A stretch of DNA of 64,000 bases from Pinus tabuliformis (GCA_031772625.1 CM062811.1:650444871-650508870); one strand, 5' to 3'. Shown: positions 32,111 to 45,742, counted from the stretch's first letter. Notes: a model not told the origin generated them from the letters alone. Program-made: numbers and translations.

Positions 32111-33550
32111 ATGTCAAAGGAACAAGTGCAGGCAGCTTTGGGTAACGCTTTGTTGGCCTTTCAACTCTGCTTGGGCCTCTGACAATTCCTAAAGCTAACA
32201 CTATTAGGGGACCTGGTACAAGGGGTAGTTGGCTGGTTACTGCGACCTCTGGGCCTGTCTCCACCTTACACTCGGCTGCAACGTTTGCCGGGTAGTGTGT
32301 TCAAGAACGTGCATCACATTTATGTGTTAGAACAAGCTCTTCAGTGGCCCCCAATAAATCCCTGAACGGCAGGTGTATATGCCCACTGTTTGATTTTGCT
32401 CAGGCCGAAATTGAACGGTGGGCATATACATCCGCTGTTCATTTATGGCCCGATAGCATGGGAAATATGGCTCGCAGTGTACTGTTGATGAGATCCGATT
32501 GTCCTATTTCGTCAGGGAGTTCCGTTGGGAGAGAAGAGGAACTGACAAAAGCATGTTGTTAGTGAATGGGAAAATGTGTTATTACATCACACAGTACATC
32601 TGGAATGAACTGGCGAGCATGGCTGCCACACTCACCGACGTGCACGGCCAAGTCCCCAATGCAGTTTTTCTGAAAGGTCATAAAGAAATTTGGGAACAAG
32701 TTGCCACCGGTAGGGACATGACGTTCGAAGAAATTTTAGATGATATAATAGTGGACAACCTGATTGGGAGGCGTTTAGAGGGTAGTTCCAGTCATTGGCT
32801 TCTTCCTGTGGACTTGACAGTTTCTGAGGAAAAAATACTGAAAGTTTTAAACTTGGCTGGGTTGTTCTTACAAACCAAGAAGGTATACTGGCTAATCCCT
32901 GTGGAAATGAAACTTGGCTGGGTTGTTCTTACAAACCAAGAAGGTATACTGGCTAATCCCTGTGTTATTAAGCTTCATTTCCACAGTGTTGGAATTCAGC
33001 ACACCATTGAGGAAATGGATTTACGGAAAGATCAATCTCTTGTTCTGTTCTACAATGCATCTAATGTGTGACCCACTTCCAGATATATGCTTTAGGTATG
33101 TTGGTGGAAAACTTAAGGCCACCCAACGACATAAACCTGAAAGTTACGAGGGGAAATATAACTGCTATCATAGCAGGCGGTGCGAAAGTCCATACGGCAT
33201 GTGCATTAACGTTGGTGCCTTTGTTTTTCTTGGAAGAAGCAGCAATAGAAGCGACCATTTCTTCCGGCCCCATTGAAATACAGTGCAGATTTGACGCAGC
33301 CAAGCAACTATGCTTCATACGGGCCACCACATTTCGCGACAATTCGGGGACTTGTTACACTCGGGTTCATTTTTTGTCAATTCTCACACTGGTTTCTTCC
33401 ATTTTAAAGAATGGGTGTGGTTCACTGAAATCTTATGGTTCGAACCATGAGGTGCAAGTTCGCGGGTTAATGCAATCTGTCGGCTGCTATGCAGGAAATG
33501 GTTTTCCATATATATATGAAATGAAATTGGAGAATGTAGTTGTCAGTTAA
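32111..33550 (+). pseudogene. Unidentified broken coding region
   Basis: Coding-like sequence spread over all three + frames. A frame opens with MSKEQVQAALGNALLAFQLC at 32,111 and stops soon after. A second runs 32,344-32,562, a third 32,499-33,071 (with WNELASMAATLTDVHGQVPN and MTFEEILDDIIVDNLIGRR), and a fourth 33,068-33,550 (with NITAIIAGGAKVHTACALTL and SSGPIEIQCRFDAAKQL). A 61-bp tandem duplication (about 32,850-32,910 and 32,911-32,970) shifts the frame. Composition is richer than the background and the segments read like one ancestral soluble protein. I do not recognise it; a decayed host gene, a transposon gene or an integrated viral gene are all possible. Confidence 0.5.
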
Positions 33551-33842
33551 TCTGAAGTAACAAGGGCTGCATGCAGCGGTAGTCCCTGCCGGGTGCAAGT
33601 TTGATAGGAACGAATTCAACCGCATTCTGGAGACTTCCGGGCAGAAGCATAAGGTTAGAGACAGTATAAACAGAAGCACCTCTTGTTATATAAAACACGC
33701 ATTCATACATAGAATCTCAGGTATATTAGCGCTCACCCAGTTTTGTTGGAGAAGCTGCGCTGGTGTTTGGCTTCTCTTGGCTTGCAGAAAAGATAAAATA
33801 ATAATAACAGGGCATCAGGCAAATTGTTGTCAAGGTGGAGAT

Positions 33843-34207
33843 TGTTGAGATTTTCTGTTTTAGTCAAATAGGCAAAAATCTCTAATGATGACAACAATAG
33901 GGATTCAGTTCCTGGATTAGCTCCAGGTTGTTGGGAGGGAGTTAATGCCTCCTATATTTGATGTGAGGGAGTTATGAGGCTGTTAGATTCTCTATCCTAT
34001 ATAACAGGCAGTCATTCGGATGATTTGCTATGAGAGTGTGAGGATTTCATGATAATCTCCTAATTTGATTAATAAACTCCTGATGACTATGTTTGGTGGA
34101 CGTAGCCCAGATTGGTTGAGTGAACCACGTTAAAAGTTATGTCTTATGTGCTTGTTGATTTATTCTGCTGTGTGTTTAATTAATTTCGCTGTGCACCTGA
34201 TCCAACA
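33843..34207 (+). mobile_element. Solo LTR, Copia-type
   Basis: A 365-bp unit starting TGTTGAGATT and ending ATCCAACA. It contains a TATA-like CTATATAACA and, near its end, GTGGACGTAGCCCAGATTGG with GTGAACCACG, which is typical of U5 in plant Copia LTRs. There is no internal sequence or partner LTR nearby. The flanking 5-mers (GAGAT, GAATG) do not match, so the TSD has decayed or the insertion was rearranged. Confidence 0.7.
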
Positions 34208-36700
34208 GAATGAAACAGAGGTGTGTCCCCCCTCCCCTCTTCGATTGAGCTTATACACAGATCAGCAAGAGGATTACCTCCAGGCAAATATAGGACCAAA
34301 TTATGGACATCGCCTTTTCGATATAAATATTCATAGCTTCCTATTTTCTGATGATGTGGAGCACTGGAGCTCCTATCTCATATCTAACCTCCTGCATTCT
34401 AAAATTCAAAAGCACTACACTGCCCTTGCCACTAATCAATGGGCAACACTTTCCCTTGCACTTTCAAGACATTGATCCTGAGATCTATTAATTTGATAAT
34501 AATTTCATACCTAAAGATCTTAGTGCTCTAAGGCACTGTTTTAAGCTTGAGTCTGTCAGAAATGCTACGAGATATACAATCTAGTGCGTTTGGTATGCTA
34601 TTGTTTTCTGTGGACACATCCATGTCAATCTTATGAAATGTGTATTTTCTGCTATGTTTCTTCAACGTTTGAACTTTGAACCTACAATTGCACGTTGACT
34701 GTCATCATACGCAAAAGAAAAATAGTTGCAAAATGAGAGTCAATTCACGTAACCCCAGTTTTAAAATACTCCTTGCATAGTTTAGAAAATGAATATTTAG
34801 TTACAAGCTTTTACCCATTGATGGCTCTGAAATATAATTTAAGTTTATGCTATTTCCCAGTGGTTATCTATGGTATTCTGGATCCAACACTATATGCAGG
34901 CACCTCTAGAATTACTTCTATTCAATTAATCAAAACACTTTCTAGGAACATCTAATTGGCCTTAACTTATATGTATCACATTCTGGATCCAAAAAGCCAC
35001 TCTACTTCGTGCTAATAAGATAGATACAGAATTTAAAATAGTTCTGACAGGTGATATAAGTCAACACGGATGGTCCATTTGGGAGAACCAATAGCTTTCA
35101 GACCAGAGTTGGCTATTGAGGTTGGAGCCGAGGTGCAAAGACATGTTCTACTCCAGGTTCTGAGTGATTGTTCTTTAGCTTAATGTTATCATTATTGATG
35201 TACTCTATAGTTATAGTGTCAAGTAATGAAATATAATACATCTAAGAAAAAGAAAAAGAATTTTCTCAGAGAAAGAATAAACTTGATTGTCACTGAAGTA
35301 ATTGTAAAATAACATTGGAAAATTATTTATCTGCAAAAAGTGAGGCTGAATTTAACAAATAGATCTGAAAAAAAAATCCCTATAGTTGTAAAACGTAACA
35401 TATTAACTTACCAAAAATTGACCTTGAAGTAAAACAAAGAAACAATTGCCATTTATTTTTTCACTAAGGCATTCAGTTATTTGTCCCGTCGGGTAAAACA
35501 ACGAGTTATTTACTGCCTCCTGTGTAATGAACCTTTCTGCCTCCTGTATAAGGAACCTTTCAGGTAGGCCTTGTATCAGATTGTTGGGAGGAAGAAATTT
35601 CATTTACATCAATTTTAATTTTCAGATCACTTCTGAGTGATCTTGTAGACAACCTATGACACCTGAAAGAAGGAAATGTACATTGGTTGCTATAGTTGAA
35701 TGCACCTTGAAGGTTATCTACCTTTCGTAAAAGTACAAAATGTACCAAATCAAAAGAAACGTGATAGTACTGTAAGGTTCTCAAAGTTCTGTGGTCCTGG
35801 ATTTATGTTCATTAAGGAATCTTTCAGTTATTGTAGTATGCATTGCTGCTTGCAATACCATTAGGTGTTAGTTTTCTGGAAACTCAACTATCTCATCCGT
35901 GAATTACACTAAGCAAAAAACTGAAAACTGAGTTTTAACTTTAACCCACAAATATACTAAGTTTACTAACTACGCTCAGCAAAGCGCTGAAAACTGAGCA
36001 TTAACTTTAACCCACAAATACACTGAGTTCTGACTACCATCCACCGGAAATAAGGAACAAATGAAAGCAAACACACCGTAAAAATCTTAAACAACAAATT
36101 TACCCACGACCCCAAATGGGGAAAACCTGCAATTTTGGTGTTTTTTATTATTATACTCGGCAAATATGCAGAAAAATTGATTGCAAATGTGAGGGAAAAC
36201 TTCCCTTCACTCAGCTAATTGTTCGTGCTAATCTTCTACGCACTTCGCACCAACTCGGCCTTTCTTCTGCACACTGTACGAGCTCATACGCTTGTACGAC
36301 CCTTCTGCACACTGAACACGGCCCTTGGAAGAAGTTTGTGCTTGCTAGAAATAATTTGAAAATTTTTGAGGCTGAATCATTCTCTCTTTCTTTCTCTATT
36401 TGCGCTTATCTAAAGCCCTAATTGCTGAACAAAACACCCTTCTCCTTCGCTGAGATGAACACCATGATCTTGACTGTGCAATGACCAAGTTCTGTGCTCT
36501 TTTCTCCTCTTAGAAGTCGACCTAGGCCCACCACTGCTACGAAGGGCAGATATTAAATCTCCTTGGACGATCGAGATCGCTCTAATTCTTGATTAAATAG
36601 AAAAAATAAATTTGCACCTTGGCCTCACTTGTGGGTCTTCCTGCTTGCTAAATCTAGCTAAACCCTTTTTACTTTAACTTCGTTTAACACTCCGTCTTAT
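34208..36700. other. Intergenic sequence, one unexplained ORF
   Basis: A + frame ends at 34,475 and contains LSLYTDQQEDYLQANIG and FLFSDDVEHWSSYLISNLLH; this is protein-like but unrecognised. A roughly 65-bp unit with ACTTTAACCCACAAATA is duplicated at 35,909-36,030. Nothing else is supported. Confidence 0.4.
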
Positions 36701-36711
36701 AGAGGAAGGTA

Positions 36712-37135
36712 TTCTAAACTATACCTAGTTTGTCCTTGAAATGGACAAAGCTCCCTCTTGGAAAAGCTTTGGTCAATATGTTTGTTGTCTCCTTTGTTGT
36801 AGGAATATACCGAAGTTTGATCTCGCCCCTCTAAACATAATCTCTAATATGGTGGTACTAGATCTCGTTGTGTTTGGAGTGGTTATGGAACACTAGATTG
36901 TCAGAGGGCTTAATGCAACTTTGATTGTCACAGTGTATCATTGTAGGCTTCAACCTCCCACTGAAAATCCTAACAAGCAGCGTCCTCAACTAGATGGCCT
37001 CACAAGTTTCCAGGCTAGCAGAAAAGTATTCAACCTCGGTTGAGCTCAGTGCAACTAATCTATGCTTCATGTTGAACCAAGAAACAATTGCCATAGTACT
37101 TGTATCCCATGAGGGATGGAGAAGACAATGGACCT
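36712..37135 (-). pseudogene. Copia RNase H region, decayed
   Basis: The minus strand reads, with several stops, VALSSTEVEYFSASLETCEA, MIHCDNQSCIKPSDNLVFHN, HHIRDYV and TTNILTKAFPRGSFVHFKDK. This is the C-terminal RNase H and tail of a Ty1/Copia polyprotein. It may be the 3' part of the same element whose gag/protease/integrase part lies at 39,037-40,020 on the same strand; RT would have been in the replaced interval between them. Confidence 0.85.
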
Positions 37136-38930
37136 GTTAGCAATGCTACAGGTTGCTGATATTCGAGGAGAAAAACGTAAGCTCGGTCCTTGGTTCTACT
37201 CAAAGAAGGCCTACATCAGATATCCTCACCCTTCTCCATTCCTCTCCATTCCCCGAATAAACCCCCTGAAATTTGAAAAGGCCCCTTTTTAGCCCCAGTC
37301 CTAAGCGCAAAGCTCAAACCTTCCATAAGACCCGACCATATAACTTGGCGCTTTCATATCTCTTCGCAATTGCAATCGCAGCTTTGAGGAGGTCTTTTAT
37401 AAGTCATGACTATAACATTGCCGATGGTCAATTACCGATTGCCCCTGTTGGATGCGATATGATTATAAACTGTTGTTAATGACTCCGTCGAGTCCGCAGT
37501 CTAATCGCAATCGGCAAGTCGCATTCATGTGTGAAAGGCTCCCACCCTTGACTTCCGCCAATGTGATGTTGCGATGCGATCTAATCGCTATCGCAAATCG
37601 CAAATCGCCCATTTCCTCCTTCCTTCATTTCTCCCTTCATCAATCTTAAAAAATCGTTAATTCCTTTATCGGGTCTACAGTCTAATTGCAATCGGTAAAC
37701 GTCAAGGCTCAAAGCTATCAAAGGAAACCGCCAATCCGATGACTCTCATAGTGCCCGATAAAGCGAATCGCCGATTACTTCTCCGATTTCCATCTATTTA
37801 ATCCAACGGCATTCGCACCTCCCGCACTCATAAGCTGCCTGCACAATAACTCGCGATAAAGTGGTTTTCCTCCTATCCCATCCGCCACGCGTCGCCCTCC
37901 TAGTGGGATAGCGCGCCCTCGTACGATTACCACTGCCCTCCCAAAGGCAGTGCGATACATATCGCTTACCGTCCGTCCTCTATCCCCGCTAATGAACTCC
38001 TGTGCAGATCCTCTGCCCGATAGCCGTTGGATCTACTCATCCGAGATCCAACAGCTCGCAATCAATTTGCCCCGTTTTCTCTCGATACCCTCTGCAAAAT
38101 GGTCCCCGCCGTCGATCCACGTGATTCAACAGTTGATCTTCCTCCTCCATGCGTCCGCCATGCAGTCTTCGCGTCCTTGACCTGTACCATGCATCCGAAG
38201 GACGAAGGTGGCTAGTGTTTAGTCCTCTGCGCAGTAATTCCTCAACCACTGCATTCAACAAACAGGATGGACGAGAAGGGAAAGGACCAGCCTCGAACAG
38301 ATAAACACATTTATCAGTTATGGAACTCCTTCCATATAACACTCCACCTGCTCGAGAAGTACAGCAGAGCATCCGAGAAGATCAATTTTGTTCACTGAAG
38401 CAACAAATTGCGCCAGAGACTCCATCAGAGAGTTAAAGCGGTTGGTGGTCAATTATGACCCCTCCACGCCTAGAGCAGTAGAATATCTTTGTAATCAAAC
38501 TCTATATATACCCAAAACACAGATGTAATCAGAGTTGATGGTTGTTGTTTTGATGTAAGGTTCAACTTCTGAAGACTGTAACTACTTTGATACTTGCAGC
38601 GTCTCGTCTTCATTTTCAGCTAATACAAGCTTCTTTTGTTGTTAATTGCTCACTTTCCACTTCTATTCTATTCTAGGCTGTGCTTATTATGCAATTTTCA
38701 TGTACTCTGGATGTTTTGCATTAGAGGAGCTGTCATCCTACCTCTGTGTTGAAGTCTAGTATGTATTATTGAATGTGTTATGCAGGTTTCTGTTAACTTA
38801 GTGCCAGAGAGCTGTCATCATGTCTGTGCATTAGGAAATAGATTTGCAGACCTTTTTACTGGTTGCAGCCGACCATCACATGGTCTTGTGCATCTGCTGG
38901 TGTGGTCAGTATTCTCCATGTTCACCTAAT
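37136..38930. other. GC-richer non-coding block between Copia pieces
   Basis: This block is less AT-rich than its surroundings, with frequent GCGAT/AATCGC words around 37,360-37,960. A TATA-like CTATATATACCC at 38,501-38,512 and TTTGTAATCAAA-like context suggest promoter or LTR-like sequence. No protein is recognised. It separates the two Copia fragments and may be an insertion. Confidence 0.35.
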
Positions 38931-39036
38931 TCCTTAAACTGTGAGTAATTGGTGGTCTAAAGCCTTGTAGTTTGGGGGTGTTCACCCATGTCTGGAGTTA
39001 AGCATAGTAGAAGTGGTTATCTGGCTTGAACAAGCA

Positions 39037-40020
39037 TCATTCCTTCCATTCATCCATTTCCAACATTAAGTTGAGTTTTGTAATGTTCCCGAGCATCTCC
39101 GAGATACAACCTAGGAGAGTTTCTTGGGGTGATAACAGGACCACATACATCCGAATGACCCAAGTCCAAGATTCCCTTGGCTTGTTTTTCACTACTGGGA
39201 AAGGACGTCTTAGAATACTTGCCAAGTGTGCAACCCTTGCATACATCATGTTGGTCCATGTTGCACTATGGCAATCCTATGGCAATCTCCCTTAGGATTT
39301 TCAATGGTCCATGGTGTAAATGGCCCATATGCCTACGCCATAGCTCCCGAGGATCTCGTCCTTGCTCCAATCCATTATGCTACTCAAGGCCATGATTGTC
39401 TCAAACTATAGCCTATAAAGGTTCTTAACCCTCACTCCAATCTGCTTCACGGCTTTAGAATTTAAGGGTTTGAGGTAGGCCTTTCTTTTGTAAAAAATAG
39501 CCTCATAACACTTGTCCTCTAAGGTTAAAACTAAAACAAGGCTCTTTTTAAGGCATAGAACATAGAGGATACCCTTGAGATGAATAGGGTTACCAGACTC
39601 CCTCTCAAATATGATAGTACCCATGCCCTTGGTTAAGTACCTTCAATCATCTGCTAGCTCAATGTGAAACTGCATGTCCTTCGCCATCTCGCTGAAATAT
39701 TCCTTGCTCCTAGTCACTAGGTTGGATGCTCCACTATCAATGTATCATATGTTGTTGGCTATTGAGATTTCCATGCAAGCTATGAGAGAGAACCCCTTCT
39801 CAATCTTAGAACTGAAATCGAACACCTTTGTCGAAGCTTCCACTTGGTCCTTCTTGGACCCCTTCTTCCTCTGTGGGCACTTGGTGGTGTAGTGTCCAAA
39901 TTGATGGCACCAAAAGAATTTTATCTTGCTCAAATATGTTTTCTCTTTCTTACCTTTAGAGTTGGCCTCGACCCCTCCTATGCTCTTCTTTCTCTTCTTT
40001 CCTGAAGAAAGATTGCATAG
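39037..40020 (-). pseudogene. Copia gag/protease/integrase fragment, decayed
   Basis: In minus-strand order: a CCHC-like knuckle (FFWCHQFGHYTTKCPQRKKG; the first Cys is replaced by the FF context), then a basic linker, protease-proximal sequence (IHLKGILYVLCLKKSLVLVL), the GAG-pre-integrase segment and DVCKGCTLGKYSKTSFPSSE with LGHSDVCGP, the start of the Copia integrase. Stops and frameshifts separate the pieces, so it is inactive. Confidence 0.85.
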
Positions 40021-41522
40021 TGAGTAATGTATGATGTTAAGGTTTGATAACAATGTTTATAATGTCACAAATGCAGAAAATTTGGAACATACAGTGATAT
40101 ACAAAAGCAAATGTGATTCATACATAGAAAAATTAAACGAACAACAAATGTTCAATGCACAACATAAATGTGAACCAACTGAGCCATTTTATTAATGGAG
40201 TGGAGCAAGTACAATAGTGCAGAAAATGCACCTGGGCTTGCCTCCAGGGCAAGCTTGACAGAACTCAGGTGTCAAACAATAATCACAATGCTGGAAAGAA
40301 CTGCTCCTCTAATTCTTTGCGTTGTCTCCCAGTAACTACAATTGCTGGCTGGAAATGATCTGCAAGAAACCCCACCTCCGGTCCTCAGAAAGTGATGAAA
40401 CTTCAACCACAAACTCTTTGGCCAAAACCCACAAAAACCTAGAAATGGTTTAGCCCGATTTTGACCTCCCAAAATCGACCCCCAAAGGAACTGTGCAATC
40501 CCTAGCAATTTAGCACTGTCTGTTGCAAAGATACGGCTAAATACCCCACTTCTAGTTCTTAGAAAATTCTGAAACTTTATATCTGGGATCCTTGTTAAAA
40601 ACCCAGAAATGGTTTGGCCATATTTTGACCTCCCAAATTCGACCTCTTTTATGGCCAACGCCCTCCAACCAAACTCCAGAAATACGGCCTACAAGGAATG
40701 ACCACAAAGTCCTCCTCCAAGCTCTAAAATGGAAGCAAACACCACTCCAAATATCTCCTCTAACCTCCATGGCAAAGCTCAACCTCAAGGACTGATACTC
40801 TACCCACCAAATGAGCTCCCACACATTACCTCTGCGCCAACCCAGGTAGTGCGAAAGTCACATTGCCAAGCCAGAAGCTCAATTAGCTCCCAAAATATCC
40901 TAGATGCTGACAATCCTCCCTAGCCTCCTCTCTAGAAAATCTCACGTCAAATATCCACTGCTAAGCACCACCAATGAACTCTGCCTCCTCTCCACTGCAT
41001 CCCCCAGTAATACGCACAACCTGGAAGGGAATGCTATTGCTGGGAATCACAATGTGATCCTCCTCCTAAATAAATGAAGAAAACCTTCCTAGGGTGGCAC
41101 TCGAAGTCCCCCAAAGAAAGGGTGAGCTCTTCGCCTGAAGAACTCGTGCTAAACAGCCAGTGACTCGGCTAAGCAGCTCAAGCAACCAAAGAGAAATCAA
41201 TATACTCCAATAAGATGATTGAAATGAGGAGAGCTACCTTCCTTATATAGATTTCGTGGAGCACTTTTCCCTCCAATTTTACCTCCATCGTGGGCCCTCA
41301 CTTAACCTACATGCAAAACTTAACCACCTTCATGCAAACTGAACTAGGAAGTGCGTCTTTCCCTAGTGTGGGTGGCCCCCATGTGTAATTTAACCATAAC
41401 AAAATAAATTCTCCTAAGTCTAATCCCCTAATAAAAATCGAATGGGCCCCATCACCTCCAAAATCGGCCCCAAAATATAGAAATTAATCCTGTTCCAAAA
41501 TAATTTAGGAAGGGACATTACA
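40021..41522 (-). mobile_element. Probable solo LTR (minus orientation)
   Basis: On the minus strand it starts TGTAATGTCCCTTCC at 41,522, has a TATA box CTATATAAGG (41,241-41,250) and an AATAAA signal (40,188-40,193). These are spaced as in a long LTR. The left limit is uncertain (about 40,021-40,100) and no TSD was found. Two diverged copies of a roughly 190-bp unit (AAACCCAGAAATGGTTTGGCC / AACCTAGAAATGGTTTAGCC) lie at about 40,430 and 40,600. Confidence 0.5.
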
Positions 41523-42660
41523 ATGTTTGATTGCTATGCACATGATATACATATATGCATCTACAAGGTATGTCGAGCTTCTTCAGTGTAGTTATGATAC
41601 TCGTCTATTTTAGTATTGTTTGTGATTTCTATGATGCATGACATATGATCTGAAGTTATTATAATTAGAGGTGATTCTAGTTATATGATACTATAAGATG
41701 AGATATGTGATTCTATGATTAGAGTTATATTATTCAACTTAAGTAATGGTGTTACAGTATATACGATGAAAGGTGATTTCAAATATGTTATGAGTAGGTA
41801 GAAATTGAGGTTGTTACAATATAGATGCAAGTATGCTACAATGATACTTATGTAAGATAACTTGATATAAGTCAATCTAACTATGGAAATACATTTTTTG
41901 GTAAACTCCTTGACATTTCTCTTATTGTACCTATATGACAACAGTTCCATAAGAGATATATATTAGTATTAATTTGTCAGTAATGAGATGTTAAGACAGG
42001 GACCTTTGAATTAATGTATGGTTTGACTTGACTATGAAATAAGGCAACCTGATTTTACACCAGTAATGTATGATTCAACCACAGTACAACCATGATGTAT
42101 GGAAATGATGCTAGACTAATGAGTATGGTAAACATGATCTATTGACTATTTTATTGTTGATCTTGATAAGGCCTTGATAAGTTGTAACTGTTATGGTGTC
42201 TTAACAAGCATGGTAAATTTGACACTATAACAAATGGATGTGTTGACTTGATGAAGTTAGTACTCTAATGAAAAGTGTTTGTATAATGTGATAAAGAAGT
42301 GATGTTATGATCCTTATACTTGTCAGTTGCCCTCGCTATATGACATTAACCTTTATTGGATGTTTGATGAGATGTTCATATGTGACATTGAAGTAGCTGA
42401 TGATGACTTGTCATGACCATGATGTATATATGTATTAGAACCTAATATAGTTTGACTCTATGATATACCAATTTTGTTGATGCATGAAAATAATACAAGA
42501 GATAGGTTGATGTCGTGATTGATGACGATTGAAGAGGTTTCTCATTTAGAGGGAGAAACCCTTGATTAGATCCCAACACCTACTACTTAATTGCGGTGGA
42601 TGATTAGAAGTCCCATGATTACAAAATGAAACAATGAACATTTGATGTTATTGAAGGTAT
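41523..42660. other. AT-rich intergenic sequence
   Basis: No gene and no repeat with a second copy in the window were recognised. Confidence 0.4.
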
Positions 42661-42965
42661 GCCTTTAGGGAAAATTTCATGGGCTAATATTCATAGGTGG
42701 GCTAATATTCCATGTCTCTTCCAAAAAAAGATTTGTCAATTTTCATTTTTCTAAAAATGAATTCACCCAAATTTTATAGTATAAAATTATTTTCCCTTAA
42801 AAGTCTCCAATATTGTATATTGTCTAGTATAAAATAATTAGAAATATAAACGTTTTTATAAAATTATCATCAAACTTTTTAAGATTTGGATATTATGGAC
42901 TAGTAATATTCACCAAGGTTGCTAAACTTTAAGATAAACTTCCATCCTTAAAATTTTCCATGTAT
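42660..42965 (-). repeat. Dispersed AT-rich repeat, copy 2
   Basis: Reverse-complement match to 1571-1850. It lies just upstream of the gypsy relic and may be part of another insertion into its 5' LTR. Confidence 0.65.
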
Positions 42966-43266
42966 GCCTTTGATTATTGATTTTATGAGCGAACATTTAT
43001 TTGCTTACAAGATTGGTTTACCCCATGCAGTATCACTGCTATTGGGCCTTGTACATATATCATATAGTTATAACACTTGACATTTCATTGTAATTATGAC
43101 CTAATATCCTTTTCTGATGACCTCACACACAAGGGTTAGCCATTTAAACAATCTCCAATGTAAGTTTGAAAGGTATAAAATATGCAATTGGCATAAATTT
43201 CTACTCAAAGAACTATTTTTAGAGATTGAAATTTTATGATAAAAAGAGGTATGATAATTTTCTCAT

Positions 43267-44420
43267 ATGGAAAAGGGTTCTACAAGAAATACTACTAGTA
43301 CTCATCATAAAAACTCAAACATTGCATCTAAAGAAAGTGAAGACTTAGCAAAGAGGCTAAACCAATTAAATAACCAAGTTGAGGAAATGAATGGTATTAT
43401 GTTGAAACAAGTGGATTTATCACATTCTTAAGGGTATTAAAATGGAAATGGAAGGATGAAAAAGAATATCAATGAAAATAAGGAAAAAATACAAAAATCC
43501 GTGAGTAAGAATAAGGAAGATATATGAAAATACAAAAATCCATGAATTACATGGAAATCACGCTCTTTTAGAGGCCCTCTAAAAATAATATGGATATATT
43601 CCAAGGAAATCATGAAAATAGGGAAACAGAAATCATGTTGGCACTCAATCACATATGGAGAGTATTTTATTACATTTGGAGGAAACAAATATTGCATCTT
43701 AAAATCATGATATTCCATCACTCCAACATCCACTCATTAGGGCTTCAAGTCAGCACCAAGGAGCTACTTCATTCTTAAGATCAATATGAGGAAGATTGAT
43801 GGTAAAGATCTATGACATGGATATTCATGATGGAGAATTTCTTTGATTCACACCAAGTATCAATATTTCAAAATGTAACAATTGCATCCTTGTATTTATA
43901 AAATGATCAATTTGTATGGTATCAATGGATTTGTGAATGAAGAAAGGGTTGTATTTTCTCTTGGTCCATTTTTTTGGACGAATTGATAGCTCATTTTGGG
44001 GATATAAAGACAAATACATTCTTTAGCCATTTGATAAATCTTTAGTAAAGAGGTTCAATTGCTGAGAACATTCAATAATTCCAAATATTAAGTCTCATGG
44101 TAAAGGACATTCCAGAGGATAAGCTATTATATCTCTTTATGGGAACTTTAAAGGAAAACTTCCAACATGAATTTAATCTCTTGGATCCTAAATCTATAGA
44201 GCATTCCTTTAGCTTGTAAAGGAAAGTTTGTAGTAAAAATATGGCTACTAGAAGAGTGGTCACTAACAACTATATTGAGCATCATACTCTCTCTCCTAAG
44301 CTCAACTAGCAAGGATGATGCCTCAACAAAATAATAGAAGAGAAAAGGGATTATGTTTCAATTGTGAGAACAAGTACAACAAGGGAAATGAATGTAGTGA
44401 GAATAAATTATTCCACATAG
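43267..44420 (+). pseudogene. Gypsy gag relic
   Basis: Opens ATG GAA AAG at 43,267 and reads about 50 residues cleanly (with SEDLAKRLNQLNNQVEEMNG), then accumulates stops. It ends in a zinc-knuckle relic (GLCFNCENKYNKGNEC, His lost) followed by KLFHIGYE. The order and spacing match plant gypsy gag. Confidence 0.8.
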
Positions 44421-44539
44421 GTTATGAATAGGAAGAAGATAAATACTTAGAGCCATCACAAGATCTACAACTAAAAGAGACTACTCTAATGATATCTTTA
44501 CATGCACTGGCTTGATTTAATACTCCAGAAAGGCTATGT

Positions 44540-44660
44540 ATAGAAGGATGTATTTGGAAACAAAAAGGTAATAGTGTTGATTGACTTTACTAGTACCCAT
44601 AACTTCATCACTTACAAATTATAACACTTTTCAATTTCTTTGGTTGAAAAGTGTGCAACA
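44540..44660 (+). pseudogene. Gypsy aspartic protease relic, 5' half
   Basis: Reads VLIDFTSTHNFITYKL, the LIDSGSTHNFI protease motif with the catalytic SG altered to FT. It is interrupted after EKCAT by the solo LTR at 44,661-45,742 and resumes as MIANGGTINC at about 45,757. Confidence 0.85.
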
Positions 44661-45742
44661 AGAAATGCAAAAAATAGAAATTGCTAAAAATAGCACTGCT
44701 ATAAATAGCCGGTATATAAATAACAGTTCAGCCATTGGTGATCTTAGCAACAATGGGTGAAAAGTGAAAGTGCTAAAAATAGCTTTTCTAAAAATAGCAT
44801 TTCGGGATCCCTTCTTATTTTAGTCAATCCCTGGAATAAACATAGGGAGTAAAATTCGAATTTGATATCAATAGTAGTTTGAAAATTAATTAATTAATTC
44901 ACCTTGAGTTAATTAGTCAAGGAAATTCAATCTTGCAGTCTATGTGAGGACATGCAACAGTTTCTCCATTAATTGAGGAATTTAACCTTCAGTTAAAGAG
45001 ATAAGGATGAGTTATAATATTGAGATGTAATTAGTTGACTTAGTTTAAATTAGTCAAGTCCATTTAGATTAATTTAATAGTTTGTTAAATTAATGAGAGT
45101 TCAATTAGTTAATGCTTGCATGCGTGTAACTATTGTAATTCAGATAACTGAGTATTCACTCATGGATAACTCATGCATGTCAGTTCAGTCAGAGACCTAG
45201 TTGAGATCAGATGGAGGGACAATGTACTATCAATTGCTAGGATATTCCTTGGTGAATATTCCTTGCATGTAGAAGGAATATTTTTCCTTATGGATTGCGC
45301 AGTTGGACATGAGGTTACAATGAGTGTGATGAGGCCAATTCACACATGTGATATCATTGGAACCCAATCAAAACTGCGCAAGGAAATAGGAGGCTTGGAG
45401 GGCTTGAGGAAGATATATTCTATGTCTATTGAGTCTGTGAGCTATATTGTTTTGAGTGCAGAGAGATCAGGATAGCTTGAGAGCTAATTCTTTTTGTAAT
45501 TTGAACAAGATTTCCACTTGTATGATAATACAGAGTTGGGGTTTTAGGCTGGTGCTTTCCCCAATGATATATCTTCTGTGTTATGGTTGATTACTTCTCA
45601 TTCTCAGTTATATCTATTCATGCTTGATGTTGCTCATATCTGGTTAAGCTTTCGCAAAGTTTATGGTAGAAGTAGATCTAGTATTATGCTTTAGGACATT
45701 GCATATATCAGGTGATCTACACTGAAAATTCTACAGTATTTC
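44661..45742 (+). mobile_element. Solo LTR inserted in the gypsy protease
   Basis: The gypsy frame EKCATP...MIANGG is interrupted by about 1.08 kb, and CAACA occurs at both junctions (44,656-44,660 and 45,743-45,747), consistent with a 5-bp TSD. Depending on how the shared bases are assigned, the insert can also be read as TG...CA. It contains an LTR-like 3' end (GATAATACAGAGTTGGGGTT, TTCTCATTCTCAG) and lacks coding capacity apart from a chance frame at 45,173-45,475. Confidence 0.65.

Noticed and set aside
45173..45475. 100-codon ORF inside the solo LTR
   Set aside because: No recognisable domain and located in the LTR body; LTRs of this type are non-coding.
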